DNA of 64,000 nt from Rhodomicrobium lacus (GTDB lineage: Bacteria > Pseudomonadota > Alphaproteobacteria > Rhizobiales > Rhodomicrobiaceae): the NCBI RefSeq assembly GCF_003992725.1, contig NZ_RZNF01000012.1, positions 1,054,001 through 1,118,000 on the forward strand, given 5' to 3'. This document shows positions 35,835 through 44,202 of the stretch, piece by piece. The notes beneath the pieces are model-generated. The model saw only the letters and a program-made list of their open reading frames with translations, did no database searches and was not told the origin of the DNA. The number at the start of each line of letters is the position of its first letter. Within the stretch, counting starts at the first letter, position 1. Position numbers and translations under genes: made by a program.

Positions 35835-36791
35835 TCAAACGGCGTGTAACTGAACGGGGAGGCGGAACTCCACGTTTTCTTCAACGCCTGGTAAATTTGT
35901 CACGTCGACCGGGCCAAGCTTGCGCAGGGCTTCGATCACATCCTGCACCATCGCTTCGGGTGCAGAGGCTCCCGCAGTGAGGCCGACGATTTGTGCACCG
36001 CGCACCCAATCGGGCTTCAGCTCGCTGCCATCCGCGAGAAGATAGCTCGGCACACCAGCTTCCTCGCCGATCTCGCGCAGACGATTAGAATTCGAACTGT
36101 TCTTCGCGCCGACAACGAGGATGACATCCGCGATCTTCGACAACTCCCGCACCGCCGTCTGGCGATTTTGAGTGGCATAGCAGATGTCGTTCGTTCCCGG
36201 GCCGACGACATCCGCGAAACGCCGCTTGATGGCGTTTATGATGCCCCGCGTGTCGTCGATGCTCAGCGTCGTCTGGGTGATGTAGGCAACCGGAGTATCG
36301 GGCGAGATGGGCAATGCTGCGACATCGTCTTCCGTCTGCACAAGATGGACTGGGCCGGGAATCTGGCCCATTGTACCCTCGACCTCCGGATGTCCGGCGT
36401 GGCCGACGAGAATGAGAGTGCGCCCCTGCCCGAGATATCGTTTTCCTTGCAGGTGAACCTTGGTAACAAGCGGGCAAGTTGCGTCGATAACGGGAAGGCC
36501 GCGTTCCTCGGCGGAGATTTCGACGTCCTTGGCGACGCCGTGCGCACTGAAAATGGTCACCGCACCTTCCGGGATCTCGTCGATCTCATCCACGAAACGG
36601 GCGCCTTTGGCCTTCAGGTCGTCGACCACGTGCTTGTTATGAACGATCTCATGCCGGACGAATACCGGGGCATCGTATTTCTCAAGAGCACGTTCGACGA
36701 TCGATATCGCCCGGACGACGCCGGCACAAAACCCCCGCGGTTGAACCAGAACGACTTGTATGCTGCCAGCGTCGCGAGCGAGTTTCTGCAT
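35835..36791 (-). CDS. ispH: 4-hydroxy-3-methylbut-2-enyl diphosphate reductase IspH
   Basis: The last enzyme of the MEP pathway, a [4Fe-4S] protein yielding IPP and DMAPP. Cluster cysteines are C22 ([14 protein letters not shown]), the Cys in [11 protein letters not shown] and the Cys in [13 protein letters not shown]. Substrate-binding HExVHN and HPE-type motifs are present ([21 protein letters not shown]). ATG 36791 gives 318 residues, the family length; the frame stays open to 37151 but the added part is unrelated. Its position next to hpnH links precursor supply to hopanoid synthesis. A possible -10 element TATAGT lies at 36843-36838. Confidence 0.95.
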   Translation of the reverse strand: MQKLARDAGSIQVVLVQPRGFCAGVVRAISIVERALEKYDAPVFVRHEIVHNKHVVDDLKAKGARFVDEIDEIPEGAVTIFSAHGVAKDVEISAEERGLPVIDATCPLVTKVHLQGKRYLGQGRTLILVGHAGHPEVEGTMGQIPGPVHLVQTEDDVAALPISPDTPVAYITQTTLSIDDTRGIINAIKRRFADVVGPGTNDICYATQNRQTAVRELSKIADVILVVGAKNSSNSNRLREIGEEAGVPSYLLADGSELKPDWVRGAQIVGLTAGASAPEAMVQDVIEALRKLGPVDVTNLPGVEENVEFRLPVQLHAV

Positions 36792-37228
36792 CCCGGTCAC
36801 CCCGTATCGATGACGTGGCCCATTTTCCACGCAAACCACTATAATTGCCTCTCGCCAAACAAGCCGCTTGCACTCATCGTTCCGAAGCCGGCCCAATAAA
36901 CGGCAGTTCGATTGACACTTTTTGACAGTGCCTGTCCAGCTATCAAGATCAAACGCCTCTTTTCTCGGGACGCATCTCGAAACTGTGTTTCCCCAGTGAC
37001 ACGCCGTCTCTTGGCTAGCACTTGCCGGGCCAAGAGATGTTGCCTGAATGACACACCGATGATGGGTGCGAGCTTTGATTATGCCCGAGCTGCCCTGATG
37101 AAAGTCTAAACCCCCTGCCCATGTCAGACGAAGCCCCAGCGTGATGTTCACTCACTGAACAACGGCGAAAATTTGCCCGGCCAACAAGGCGAATACGGGG
37201 CATGCGGTCTTCGCAGAGCCCGCGAAAT
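36792..37228. other. intergenic region upstream of ispH
   Basis: About 440 bases with no supportable gene. On the minus strand TATAGT at 36843-36838 could be a -10 element for ispH about 45 bases before its ATG, but no good -35 hexamer is at the right spacing. The rest shows nothing distinctive. Confidence 0.4.
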
Positions 37229-37255
37229 AAAAAAGGCCGGGGCAAACCGGCCTTT
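37229..37255 (-). terminator. Rho-independent terminator
   Basis: A 9-bp stem with AAAGGCCGG (37232-37240) and CCGGCCTTT (37247-37255), 6-base loop, is continued on the minus strand by a T-rich tract. It lies 27 bases past the stop of the leftward transpeptidase gene. Confidence 0.85.
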
Positions 37256-37281
37256 CATACCAGCATCGTGTCTCGCTTGAA

Positions 37282-37863
37282 CTACATCGTCCGCATGCGA
37301 TCCCAGGTCACAACCACCTTAGCGCCAACTTTCGCGCGACGGTAGAGATCGGCGGCGTCCTCATTATACATGCGGATGCAGCCATGAGACACCTGCTGAC
37401 CGATCAGCCAAGGTGCGTCCGTGCCGTGGATACGGTACAGGGAGTCGCCGAGATAGAGCGCGCGGGTGCCGAGCGGATTGCGCGGATCGCCACCGGGGAC
37501 GTAAGCCGGAAGCTTGGGATTCTCCTTGCGCATGTCGGCGGTAGGCGTCCAAGTCGGGTTTTCGCGCTTCTGGCTGACATAGCTCACGCCAGACCATTTG
37601 GCTTCGGCCTTCGGAATCGCAATCGGATAGCTGTAAGCGACAGTCTTCGACTCGATGTAGTAGAGGCGGCGATCGCCAAAGCTGACGATGATATCGCCAA
37701 CATTGTAGTTGCCCTGAACCCTGACGACCTGACGGCCCTGCGGGCTCATCGGACCGAAAAGATCACTGAAAAAGCTGTCGAGAAACCCGGCTGCGTTAAC
37801 GTTCGACGTGGCGACTGTCAGTGCAAGGCTGGCAATCGCAAATTGCTTCATGAGGCGTGACAT
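37282..37863 (-). CDS. L,D-transpeptidase, ErfK/YbiS/YcfS type
   Basis: An exported enzyme that forms 3-3 cross-links or attaches lipoproteins to peptidoglycan. The signal peptide is MKQFAIASLALTVATSNVNA, with a Met-Ser-Arg-Leu leader if the first ATG is used. The YkuD domain ends with the catalytic signature YRIHGTDAPW...SHGCIRMYNEDAADLY, containing the nucleophilic Cys. Length is 193 residues, as for the short alphaproteobacterial forms. It is monocistronic with a clear terminator and is preceded by about 280 bases that hold no recognised feature. Confidence 0.92.
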   Translation of the reverse strand: MSRLMKQFAIASLALTVATSNVNAAGFLDSFFSDLFGPMSPQGRQVVRVQGNYNVGDIIVSFGDRRLYYIESKTVAYSYPIAIPKAEAKWSGVSYVSQKRENPTWTPTADMRKENPKLPAYVPGGDPRNPLGTRALYLGDSLYRIHGTDAPWLIGQQVSHGCIRMYNEDAADLYRRAKVGAKVVVTWDRMRTM

Positions 37864-38142
37864 TCAAATCCCTCCGGCGTCTCACCAATCTCAAGTTCAA
37901 CGAAGAAGCCTCAGCTTGCTCTCTGAACGGAGAAGCAGAGCCGCGGGTTCCCCATCGCTAACGGCTTTTCGAAGGCCACAACTTTCGTTTGTGAGAACAT
38001 ACTCAACGCGGGACTTTGCGTCAGCCCCTAAACCGCCGCCTTCTTGCCGCTTTGCGCGATCGATGTTGCGAAGATGACACGTATCGATGACTGGCAAATT
38101 AATGTGAGCGGACAGTCAATCGGATGTTTCAACTGTAGCCGA

Positions 38143-38697
38143 TCACTTTTTGCGGAACTTGTCCAGACTTACAACTTCCGCCGTCTTCCGGTGGGTTTCT
38201 GCGGTGTCGTCGTCACCCTCATTCGCCTCTCGGACTATCTCCGGTTGCGAATTGTCGTGATGCGGGACGGCCTGAACCTCCGGTTCTCCGAGCGGCGCAG
38301 GAACCAGGGAAAGACCTTCCTCAGCCTTGGCCAGCTCACCCTCGGACGCACGCAGACCGAGCGCGAAATGAACGCTCGGGTCCTGGAAGATCCTCACCGC
38401 ACTGAACGGAATAACCAGCCGCTCGGGGATATTGTTGAAGGAAAGACGCACCTCGAAGCGATCCTCGGTCACAGCGAGATCCCAGAACTGGTGCTGGAGG
38501 ACGATCGTCATCTCGCTCGGATACTGATCCTTGAGACGCTTGGAAAGACCGACGCCGGGAGAGCGCGTGTCGAACGTGATGTAGAAGTGGTGATCGCCGG
38601 GAATGCCGCGCTTCAGAACACGCAGAAGAACGGACCGGACGACCCCGCGCAGGGCTTCTAGCACGAGATCGTCGTACGGAATGGTATCTTCGGGCAT
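38143..38697 (-). CDS. sspB: alpha-type SspB, ClpXP adaptor for ssrA-tagged proteins
   Basis: SspB binds the ssrA degradation tag and tethers substrates to ClpX. The N-terminal 130 residues match the alphaproteobacterial SspB domain (IPYDDLVLEALRGVVRSVLLRV, GDHHFYITFDTRSPGV, LKDQYPSEMTIVLQHQFWDLAV). The region after 135 is a flexible acidic linker, ending in the ClpX-binding-like VVSLDKFRKK. The ATG is at 38697. The tmRNA gene lies directly upstream on the same strand, about 65 bases away, so tag and adaptor may be co-expressed. Confidence 0.93.
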   Translation of the reverse strand: MPEDTIPYDDLVLEALRGVVRSVLLRVLKRGIPGDHHFYITFDTRSPGVGLSKRLKDQYPSEMTIVLQHQFWDLAVTEDRFEVRLSFNNIPERLVIPFSAVRIFQDPSVHFALGLRASEGELAKAEEGLSLVPAPLGEPEVQAVPHHDNSQPEIVREANEGDDDTAETHRKTAEVVSLDKFRKK

Positions 38698-38761
38698 GTT
38701 CTGCTTCTACACGATGGGCCAACGGCCATGAAGGAAGTGGCGGGCTTCTGTTGCCCGGCGC

Positions 38762-39083
38762 CGCCAGCCGCGCCTGACAGCAGCTACGCCGTCAGGACTT
38801 TAGGTCGGTGCAGTTACGCCGCAATCGCGACGGGACGAGCACCAGCATAGTTGTCATTCGCAACTATCATTTTGGCCCAATACGGCGGTACCATGCCGAG
38901 CGAAAGACTACCTTTTACACCCTCGTCGATCCTATTTCGCCCCCATCAAAAACCGTCGCCCTTACAGCTTGGGCTTCGCCTTTCGACGGCTTTTGGTGGA
39001 GGCGCCGGGTACCGCCCCCGGGTCCGATAGGCTTATTACGATATCCGTTTATCGCCATAGCTGGCGAACCAGCAAAAGGTAAT
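38762..39083 (-). ncRNA. ssrA: transfer-messenger RNA, permuted two-piece alphaproteobacterial form
   Basis: tmRNA rescues stalled ribosomes and tags the nascent chain. Reading leftward, the acceptor piece (about 39083-38994) comes first and ends GGCGCCTCCACCA at 38994, with a T-arm stem CCGGG/CCCGG before it. The coding piece starts at 38944 with GGGGGCG, which pairs fully with CGCCTCC of the acceptor end (one G-U). It continues GAAATAGGATCGACGAGGG, like the 5' end of standard tmRNAs, and carries the tag frame. The 49 bases between the pieces are presumably removed. Outer boundaries are approximate. The gene lies between mrp and sspB on the same strand. Confidence 0.93.
38814..38861 (-). other. 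tmRNA tag reading frame
   Basis: From the resume codon GCG at 38861 the frame encodes ANDNYAGARPVAIAA and stops at TAA 38816-38814. The ANDNYA start is typical of alphaproteobacteria. The ending VAIAA differs slightly from the common LAA end that ClpX recognises. Confidence 0.9.
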
Positions 39084-39184
39084 ATAGAGAGTCTCCAGCC
39101 CGTTGGAAAGACGGCGGTGCGAGAATGTCTCCATGCGCAGCATGTATGTCACGCCGGCGCCGCAGATTGCCGCCCGATGGCCGT

Positions 39185-40276
39185 CTACTCGATCACGATT
39201 TTCGGGCCCTGAACCGTGGCGGCGCCGGAAAGGGCGCTCCAGACCGAAGAGGCGATCTCGCGGTAGAGCTTCGCATGCAGCGACGCGGGGTCCGAAACGA
39301 CGATGGGCTGGCCCGAGTCGGATGTCTCGCGCACGGCCATATGGAGCGGAACCCCGCCCAGGAAGGGCACGCCCAGCCTCAGTGCCTCGTCTTTAGCGCC
39401 GCCATGGCCGAAAATGTCCGACCGCTCCCCGCATTTCGGGCAAACGAAATAGCTCATGTTCTCGACGATGCCGAGCACGGGCACGTTCACGCGCTTGAAC
39501 ATCTCAAGGCCCTTGCGCGCATCGATCAGCGCCAGATCCTGCGGCGTCGAAACGACGACCGCGCCCGAGAGCGAAGCCTTCTGCGCCATGGTGAGTTGCG
39601 CGTCGCCGGTGCCCGGCGGCATGTCGACCACGAGCACGTCGAGTTCGCCCCATGCAACATCGTTCAGCATCTGCGTCAGCGCCGAAATCACCATCGGGCC
39701 GCGCCAGATCATCGGCGTTTCTTCCTCGACGAGGAAGCCGATCGACATCGTTTCAAGACCGTATTTCTCGATCGGAGCGAGGATATTGTCGCCGATCAGA
39801 TCCGGCTTTTCCCGAATCGCGAGAAGCCTCGGCACCGACGGACCGTAAACATCCGCGTCCAGAAGCCCAACCTTCAGGCCGTTCGCGACAAAGCCGAGCG
39901 CGATGTTGACCGCCGTCGTCGATTTGCCGACCCCACCCTTGCCCGAAGCCACCGCGATGATGTGACGGACGCCGCCGATCCCGCGCCCGATGGCCGCGTC
40001 GGCCTGCTTCGCGGCCTCGCCTTCTTTCGCATCGGCCGTGAGAACCACCGTCGCGCCCGCCACGCCCGGCAATCCGCGGACCGTGTCTTCCGCCTCGCGC
40101 CGCACGGTTTCGTAGGCGCGCGCGTCTCTCGGCGGCACGCTCAGCGCAAAATACACCTTCCCCTTCACGATGGCGATCTCGGAGAGGATGCCTGCCGAGA
40201 CGAGATCCACGCCCCCTGGCGTTCGCACGCTCCTGAGGGCAGAGAGGATATTTTCTTTTGTCGGGATATCGGGCAT
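39185..40276 (-). CDS. Mrp/ApbC-type iron-sulfur carrier ATPase
   Basis: A P-loop NTPase thought to bind and transfer Fe-S clusters. Residues 1-90 are the MIP18-like N-terminal domain (ILSALRSVRTPGGVDLVSAG). The deviant Walker A reads IAVASGKGGVGKST, followed by LLDADVYGPSVP and VVDMPPGTGDAQL. The cluster-binding CxxC is in YFVCPKCGERSDIFG. Length is 363 residues. ATG 40276 starts MPDIPTKENIL without a strong ribosome binding site. It is divergent from the unrecognised membrane protein gene and lies upstream of ssrA on the same strand. Confidence 0.93.
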   Translation of the reverse strand: MPDIPTKENILSALRSVRTPGGVDLVSAGILSEIAIVKGKVYFALSVPPRDARAYETVRREAEDTVRGLPGVAGATVVLTADAKEGEAAKQADAAIGRGIGGVRHIIAVASGKGGVGKSTTAVNIALGFVANGLKVGLLDADVYGPSVPRLLAIREKPDLIGDNILAPIEKYGLETMSIGFLVEEETPMIWRGPMVISALTQMLNDVAWGELDVLVVDMPPGTGDAQLTMAQKASLSGAVVVSTPQDLALIDARKGLEMFKRVNVPVLGIVENMSYFVCPKCGERSDIFGHGGAKDEALRLGVPFLGGVPLHMAVRETSDSGQPIVVSDPASLHAKLYREIASSVWSALSGAATVQGPKIVIE

Positions 40277-40530
40277 CGGGAGGAACCGTAGGGCTTAGGT
40301 GTGAGAATGGATTTTGTCTTAATCTAGGATGCGCAGGGTCGACGGGAAAGCGCCTTTACTCAAAACTCCCGGCAGAAGAGCACGAGGCAGCTCCGCCGAG
40401 TTTGTTCGCGGCGCGAAAAGCGCGGCCTTCACCAAACGTTCACTCACACAAAGTCGGCGTTCGACTTAAATTGTTTGACGTACTCCTCATATAAGATGGG
40501 CGCATCGTGTCGAGTTCTGGCGGGGAAATC

Positions 40531-42390
40531 ATGGCGCTTCCGGCTCAGCGTGACAGCTCCTATTCACCCCTGATGATCCTGCTCCTCGCGGGGCTTTCCA
40601 TCCTTGCCTGGATTTCGACCTATTCAGGCATGCTCTACCTGATCGAAGCGGGTTCCGGCGAGATCGGGCTCGGGGCGAAGGTCGCCATCGCCTTCGCCGT
40701 CCTCATGCTTCAGGGCATGATTATCTATATCCTCGACGCACTTTTCTCAGGCCAGCTTCGCCTTTCCCTCTACCCGCTCTACATCCTCGGCTATGTCGTC
40801 CTGTTCCTGATATCGGTGGCCTTCGCCTTCGGCTTTTACTGGCGTTTTCTCGAAGCGGGTGCGCAGACGTCGCAGGCAGCCGGCGCGTCGGTCTATCAGG
40901 TGCAGCGGTCGCTTCAGAACGGCCAGAGCCGCCTCGAACTGTTGCAGACGGCGCTGTCGACGCTCGCCACCGTTTCTTCCCAGAAGGCGCAGATCGAGCG
41001 GACGGCGGGCGGGACATGCCCCGCGAGCCGCGCGGGCGACGGACCGCGCCGCCGCTTGCGCGAAAGCGACGCGCAGCGCTTCCAATTTGCCAATGATCTG
41101 ATCGCGTCGCGAACCAGCGCCGTAAAGTCCGACATCGCGGATCTCAACACGGACCTTCAGCGCATTCTGAAGAAAGATCCGGCGACCATCGATCCGCAAA
41201 CCGGCACGCGCACCGCTTTCATCGAGGGTCTCGACCGCAAGCTTGGCCTCGTGACGGAGCGCTTCAACGCTCTCAGAACCGATCCGCAGCTTCGTCAGCT
41301 CCGCGATGAGCTGCAAGCTCGCGGCAGGCAGACATCGTTTACGGACGAGCGCGGCTTGGCTTTTTCTTGTCCGGACGGCCAGCTCCAGACAGCGCTGAAC
41401 GGTGTCGTGCGTTCTATCGACGAGCTTCCGCAGTTGCAAAAGCCGGAGCTTCGCTCGGTGGAGGGCTCCGAGGCCGTGACCGAAGCGTTCCGCCGGCTGT
41501 CGAACACAGCGACGGGGCTCGTCCTGCATGGCAAGGCCCCACCGTCGCCGGAGCGCATCCGTACCGAGCAGGCCGCGAACCCGACGGCTACCGTCAGTCA
41601 GGACGAGGCGGGGCTCAGCGACCGCGACTACATCCCGCTTCTGATCGCGATCTTCGTGGACGTCTGCATTCTGCTCGTTTCGATCAACCGTCCGTTCGGC
41701 CCGTTTTTCAATCTCGGTCAGGATCTGGCGCGGGCGCAGGCGCGCGGGCCGATGCGCGGCGTCCTCAACACGTTCTATCGCGTGTTCCAGGATCAGTTCG
41801 AGGCGCAGACGCCGCCGACGCCCGCCGAGCTTGTCGCACCGCTTCAGGACGTCGTCTTCGATCATGGCGGACAATATTACGCGGCGGTGCCCCTCGATTT
41901 CCGCGAGGAAAACTACGACCTGTGGGCGCGCGCGCGTGTCAACGCTCCAAGCTTCGAATCATCGCGCGCGCTGGAGCGCTCTCGCTATCTCGCGGCCGTC
42001 TTCGCGATCCTCGAAGGCGAAAAGCTGGTGCGCCTGCTGGGCGTCGAGCGGCGCAGCCGTTTTCGCCGCGATGAGGTGGACGGTCTCGATGAGGAGGCGG
42101 TGCGCCGGAAGCTCGACCGGCAGGGCAGCATGTATGCACAGGCCGACGCCTTCCGAATCTACCGCTTCCGCCCCGGCAAATGGGCGGAACTGCTGATCCA
42201 GGCGGTTGGCAGCATCTCGGGGCGAGGAGCGGCGCAAGGCGGTCTTCCGCTTTCGCTCAGGCGGCTGCCCGCCGATGCCGCATCCGGCGCCGAGCAGAAG
42301 GCGCTTCCCGAGACGAACGAACCCGCCGCCCTTCCCGGCAGCGATGTGGAGCCGCCCCGCCGTCTCCCCGATCGTTCGCGAGTCGAGTAG
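40531..42390 (+). CDS. unrecognised multi-pass membrane protein, 619 residues
   Basis: I do not recognise the family. Three hydrophobic helices lie at about 13-35, 46-70 and 78-104. A long helical, Gln/Leu/Arg-rich region follows (about 110-360) with little hydrophobicity and two cysteines. A fourth helix at about 366-384 (YIPLLIAIFVDVCILLVSI) leads to a soluble C-terminal domain of about 235 residues with a basic, Pro-rich tail. The topology suggests a large segment on one side anchored by both ends. ATG 40531 has GGGGAAA upstream; GTG 40507 is an alternative. It stands alone between mrp and frd. Confidence 0.75.
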   Translation: MALPAQRDSSYSPLMILLLAGLSILAWISTYSGMLYLIEAGSGEIGLGAKVAIAFAVLMLQGMIIYILDALFSGQLRLSLYPLYILGYVVLFLISVAFAFGFYWRFLEAGAQTSQAAGASVYQVQRSLQNGQSRLELLQTALSTLATVSSQKAQIERTAGGTCPASRAGDGPRRRLRESDAQRFQFANDLIASRTSAVKSDIADLNTDLQRILKKDPATIDPQTGTRTAFIEGLDRKLGLVTERFNALRTDPQLRQLRDELQARGRQTSFTDERGLAFSCPDGQLQTALNGVVRSIDELPQLQKPELRSVEGSEAVTEAFRRLSNTATGLVLHGKAPPSPERIRTEQAANPTATVSQDEAGLSDRDYIPLLIAIFVDVCILLVSINRPFGPFFNLGQDLARAQARGPMRGVLNTFYRVFQDQFEAQTPPTPAELVAPLQDVVFDHGGQYYAAVPLDFREENYDLWARARVNAPSFESSRALERSRYLAAVFAILEGEKLVRLLGVERRSRFRRDEVDGLDEEAVRRKLDRQGSMYAQADAFRIYRFRPGKWAELLIQAVGSISGRGAAQGGLPLSLRRLPADAASGAEQKALPETNEPAALPGSDVEPPRRLPDRSRVE

Positions 42391-42572
42391 CGGCGGAGCG
42401 CGATGCGCCCGTTTGGGTGCGATCGGGCGCAACGCAGCTCTGATCGAATTTTAGGCAATTGGCCAGCGGACCAGTCGCCGCATGCAAACGCAAGCGACGG
42501 GACCGGCATGCGACGCACGCGGATCGCCTGCGGATCACATCCGCCGCCGACCTTCAATAAAGGACCGTTCTG

Positions 42573-42600
42573 CCGATCTGATTGCGATCAATCAGATCGG
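42573..42600. repeat. perfect 12-bp palindromic element
   Basis: CCGATCTGATTG (42573-42584) and CAATCAGATCGG (42589-42600) are exact reverse complements around a 4-base loop. It lies in the 290-base gap between the membrane protein gene and the frdD end, which are convergent. There is no T tract, so it is not an obvious terminator. A 17-base half-copy is at 3812-3828. Confidence 0.75.
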
Positions 42601-42680
42601 AACGCGTTCAAGAGCGGCTCATGACTATGAAATCGGCAACGCGCTCACCACAACAGTGAGGCCGATTGCAAATCCCCGCT

Positions 42681-43052
42681 CTAAAACCCGATGGCGAGGA
42701 GAAGCCCCGCCGTCACGGCCGTTACCAAAGCTGCAACGCCGTAGGTCAGAAGCCGCCGCCCCGTGTCGCTGAACACATGCATATCCTTCAGCGTGAGGTA
42801 AAGCCGCTCGGCCGCGTGCCAGAAGAACAGCGAGATCACCGCCCAGATCACGGCCTTGCCGAGCCAGTTTTGCGTGAACGCAAGCGCGTTTTCGTAACTC
42901 AGCGCCTCGGGCGCAACGCCGATGCCTTGCGGCGCGAGGAAGCCTGTCACGAGGATCAGGCCGACGCCAAACAGCGCCGACAGCGTGCCGCCTGCGCCGA
43001 ACAGAAGCCAGAAGATCGGCGCGTTGCTGCGCTTTTCGGGGGCGTGCGGCAT
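42681..43052 (-). CDS. frdD: fumarate reductase membrane subunit D
   Basis: One of two small membrane anchors of quinol:fumarate reductase, forming the quinol site with FrdC. The 123-residue sequence begins MPHAPEKRSNAPIFWLLFGAGG, close to E. coli FrdD in pattern, and has three hydrophobic helices (about 14-38, 62-84, 98-122). ATG 43052 overlaps the frdC stop by one base; the longer open frame upstream lies over frdC. It is the last gene of the operon. Confidence 0.9.
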   Translation of the reverse strand: MPHAPEKRSNAPIFWLLFGAGGTLSALFGVGLILVTGFLAPQGIGVAPEALSYENALAFTQNWLGKAVIWAVISLFFWHAAERLYLTLKDMHVFSDTGRRLLTYGVAALVTAVTAGLLLAIGF

Positions 43053-43450
43053 CAGAACGGCCTCCACAGAACGAATGCGACGAGCGCCGTCGAGCAGACG
43101 ATGGCGACGGATGTCCCGATCAGCGTGATGAGCCTTTGCGGCACGGGCGAGCCTCCGACGACAAGCTTCGGCATCGTCTTCGGCAGAATCTGGAACCACG
43201 TTCGCAAGTGCCAGATCATGGCAACGAGCAACACGGCATGCAGCACGAGCGATGCGGGCGAAGCGAGCCAGCCGCGCCAGATCTCCCAGGCCGCGGGGCC
43301 CTGCAACAGCGCGACGAGACCGGAGAGCAGCACGGCGGCATAGATCGCGATGGTCACGCCCGAAAGCTCGCGGATGGTGTAATGCCGGAATGGCCGGCGC
43401 GCCCACCAGTCGCGAGGCATGGGGCGCACATAAGGGCGGCGGTCGCTCAT
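43052..43450 (-). CDS. frdC: fumarate reductase membrane subunit C
   Basis: The second anchor of quinol:fumarate reductase, 132 residues. The start MSDRRPYVRPMPRDWWARRPF matches the N-terminal RKPYVRPM-x4-WW pattern of E. coli FrdC. Three membrane helices follow. E. coli FrdC/FrdD carry no haem; a histidine in the second helix (LVLHAVLLVAMIWHLRTWF) matches the HTKTWF position of that family. ATG 43450 overlaps the frdB stop in an ATGA; the frame also runs upstream inside frdB, but this is not coding. Confidence 0.9.
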   Translation of the reverse strand: MSDRRPYVRPMPRDWWARRPFRHYTIRELSGVTIAIYAAVLLSGLVALLQGPAAWEIWRGWLASPASLVLHAVLLVAMIWHLRTWFQILPKTMPKLVVGGSPVPQRLITLIGTSVAIVCSTALVAFVLWRPF

Positions 43451-44202
43451 TTCGCGTCCCTTTTCTTCAAGAAGCGCAGGAAGTAATCGAGCGCCGTGTT
43501 CATCTTGTTCTGGTTGACGGCGTGCATCGGGTCCACGGCCTTCGGGCAGACATCGCTGCATGCGCCGACCGCCGTGCAACCCCAGACGCCGTCTTCCCCG
43601 TGCACCGCATCGATGCGCAGCGCGCTCCCGTCGTCGCGCGAATCGCCGTTGTAGCGCTGGAGGATCGCCATCGCGGCCGGACCGACGAATTTCGGGTTCT
43701 CGCCATATTGCGGGCAAGCCGCGTAGCAGAGCATGCAGTTGATGCAGGCGCTGAAGTTTTCATACGCTTCAAGCTGAGCGGGCGTCTGATTATAGGGCCC
43801 CTCCGAAACCGGCTTCGGGTGCTTGGGAATGAGCCAGGGCGTGACGCTCTCGATCTTCTTCACGAAGTCGTCGACCGTCACAACGAGGTCGCGTTCGATG
43901 GGGAAATGAGCAAGCGGCTCGACCGTGACAGGCCCCGGCGCGAGGTCGCGCAGCAGCGTATGACAGGCCAGTTTCGGCTCGCCGTTTATCATCATGCCGC
44001 AGCTTCCGCAGATCGCCATGCGGCATGACCAGCGGAATGTCAGGCTGCCGTCGACGGTGTCCTTGATCCACTGAAGCCCCTGCAACACCGACATGTCGCG
44101 CGTGTACGGCACGGTGAAGCTCTGATGATGAGGCTTCTCGTCCGTCTCCGGATTGTAGCGCAGCACGCTCAGCTCGATGGTTTTATCCGCGCGCTCAGTC
44201 AT
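43447..44202 (-). CDS. frdB: fumarate reductase iron-sulfur subunit B
   Basis: Carries electrons from quinol to the FAD in FrdA through three clusters. The [2Fe-2S] ligands are in CRMAICGSCGMMINGEPKLAC. The [4Fe-4S] ligands are in CINCMLCYAACP, and the [3Fe-4S] ligands are in CTAVGACSDVCPKAVDP. These strings follow E. coli FrdB rather than the succinate dehydrogenase SdhB of alphaproteobacteria. Length is 251 residues. It overlaps frdA by 8 bases and frdC by 4, indicating tight translational coupling. Confidence 0.95.
   Translation of the reverse strand: MTERADKTIELSVLRYNPETDEKPHHQSFTVPYTRDMSVLQGLQWIKDTVDGSLTFRWSCRMAICGSCGMMINGEPKLACHTLLRDLAPGPVTVEPLAHFPIERDLVVTVDDFVKKIESVTPWLIPKHPKPVSEGPYNQTPAQLEAYENFSACINCMLCYAACPQYGENPKFVGPAAMAILQRYNGDSRDDGSALRIDAVHGEDGVWGCTAVGACSDVCPKAVDPMHAVNQNKMNTALDYFLRFLKKRDAK

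Noticed and set aside
36792-37151. Long N-terminal extension of the ispH frame
   Set aside because: It adds 120 residues with no family similarity, while ATG 36791 gives the normal IspH length and a good upstream site.
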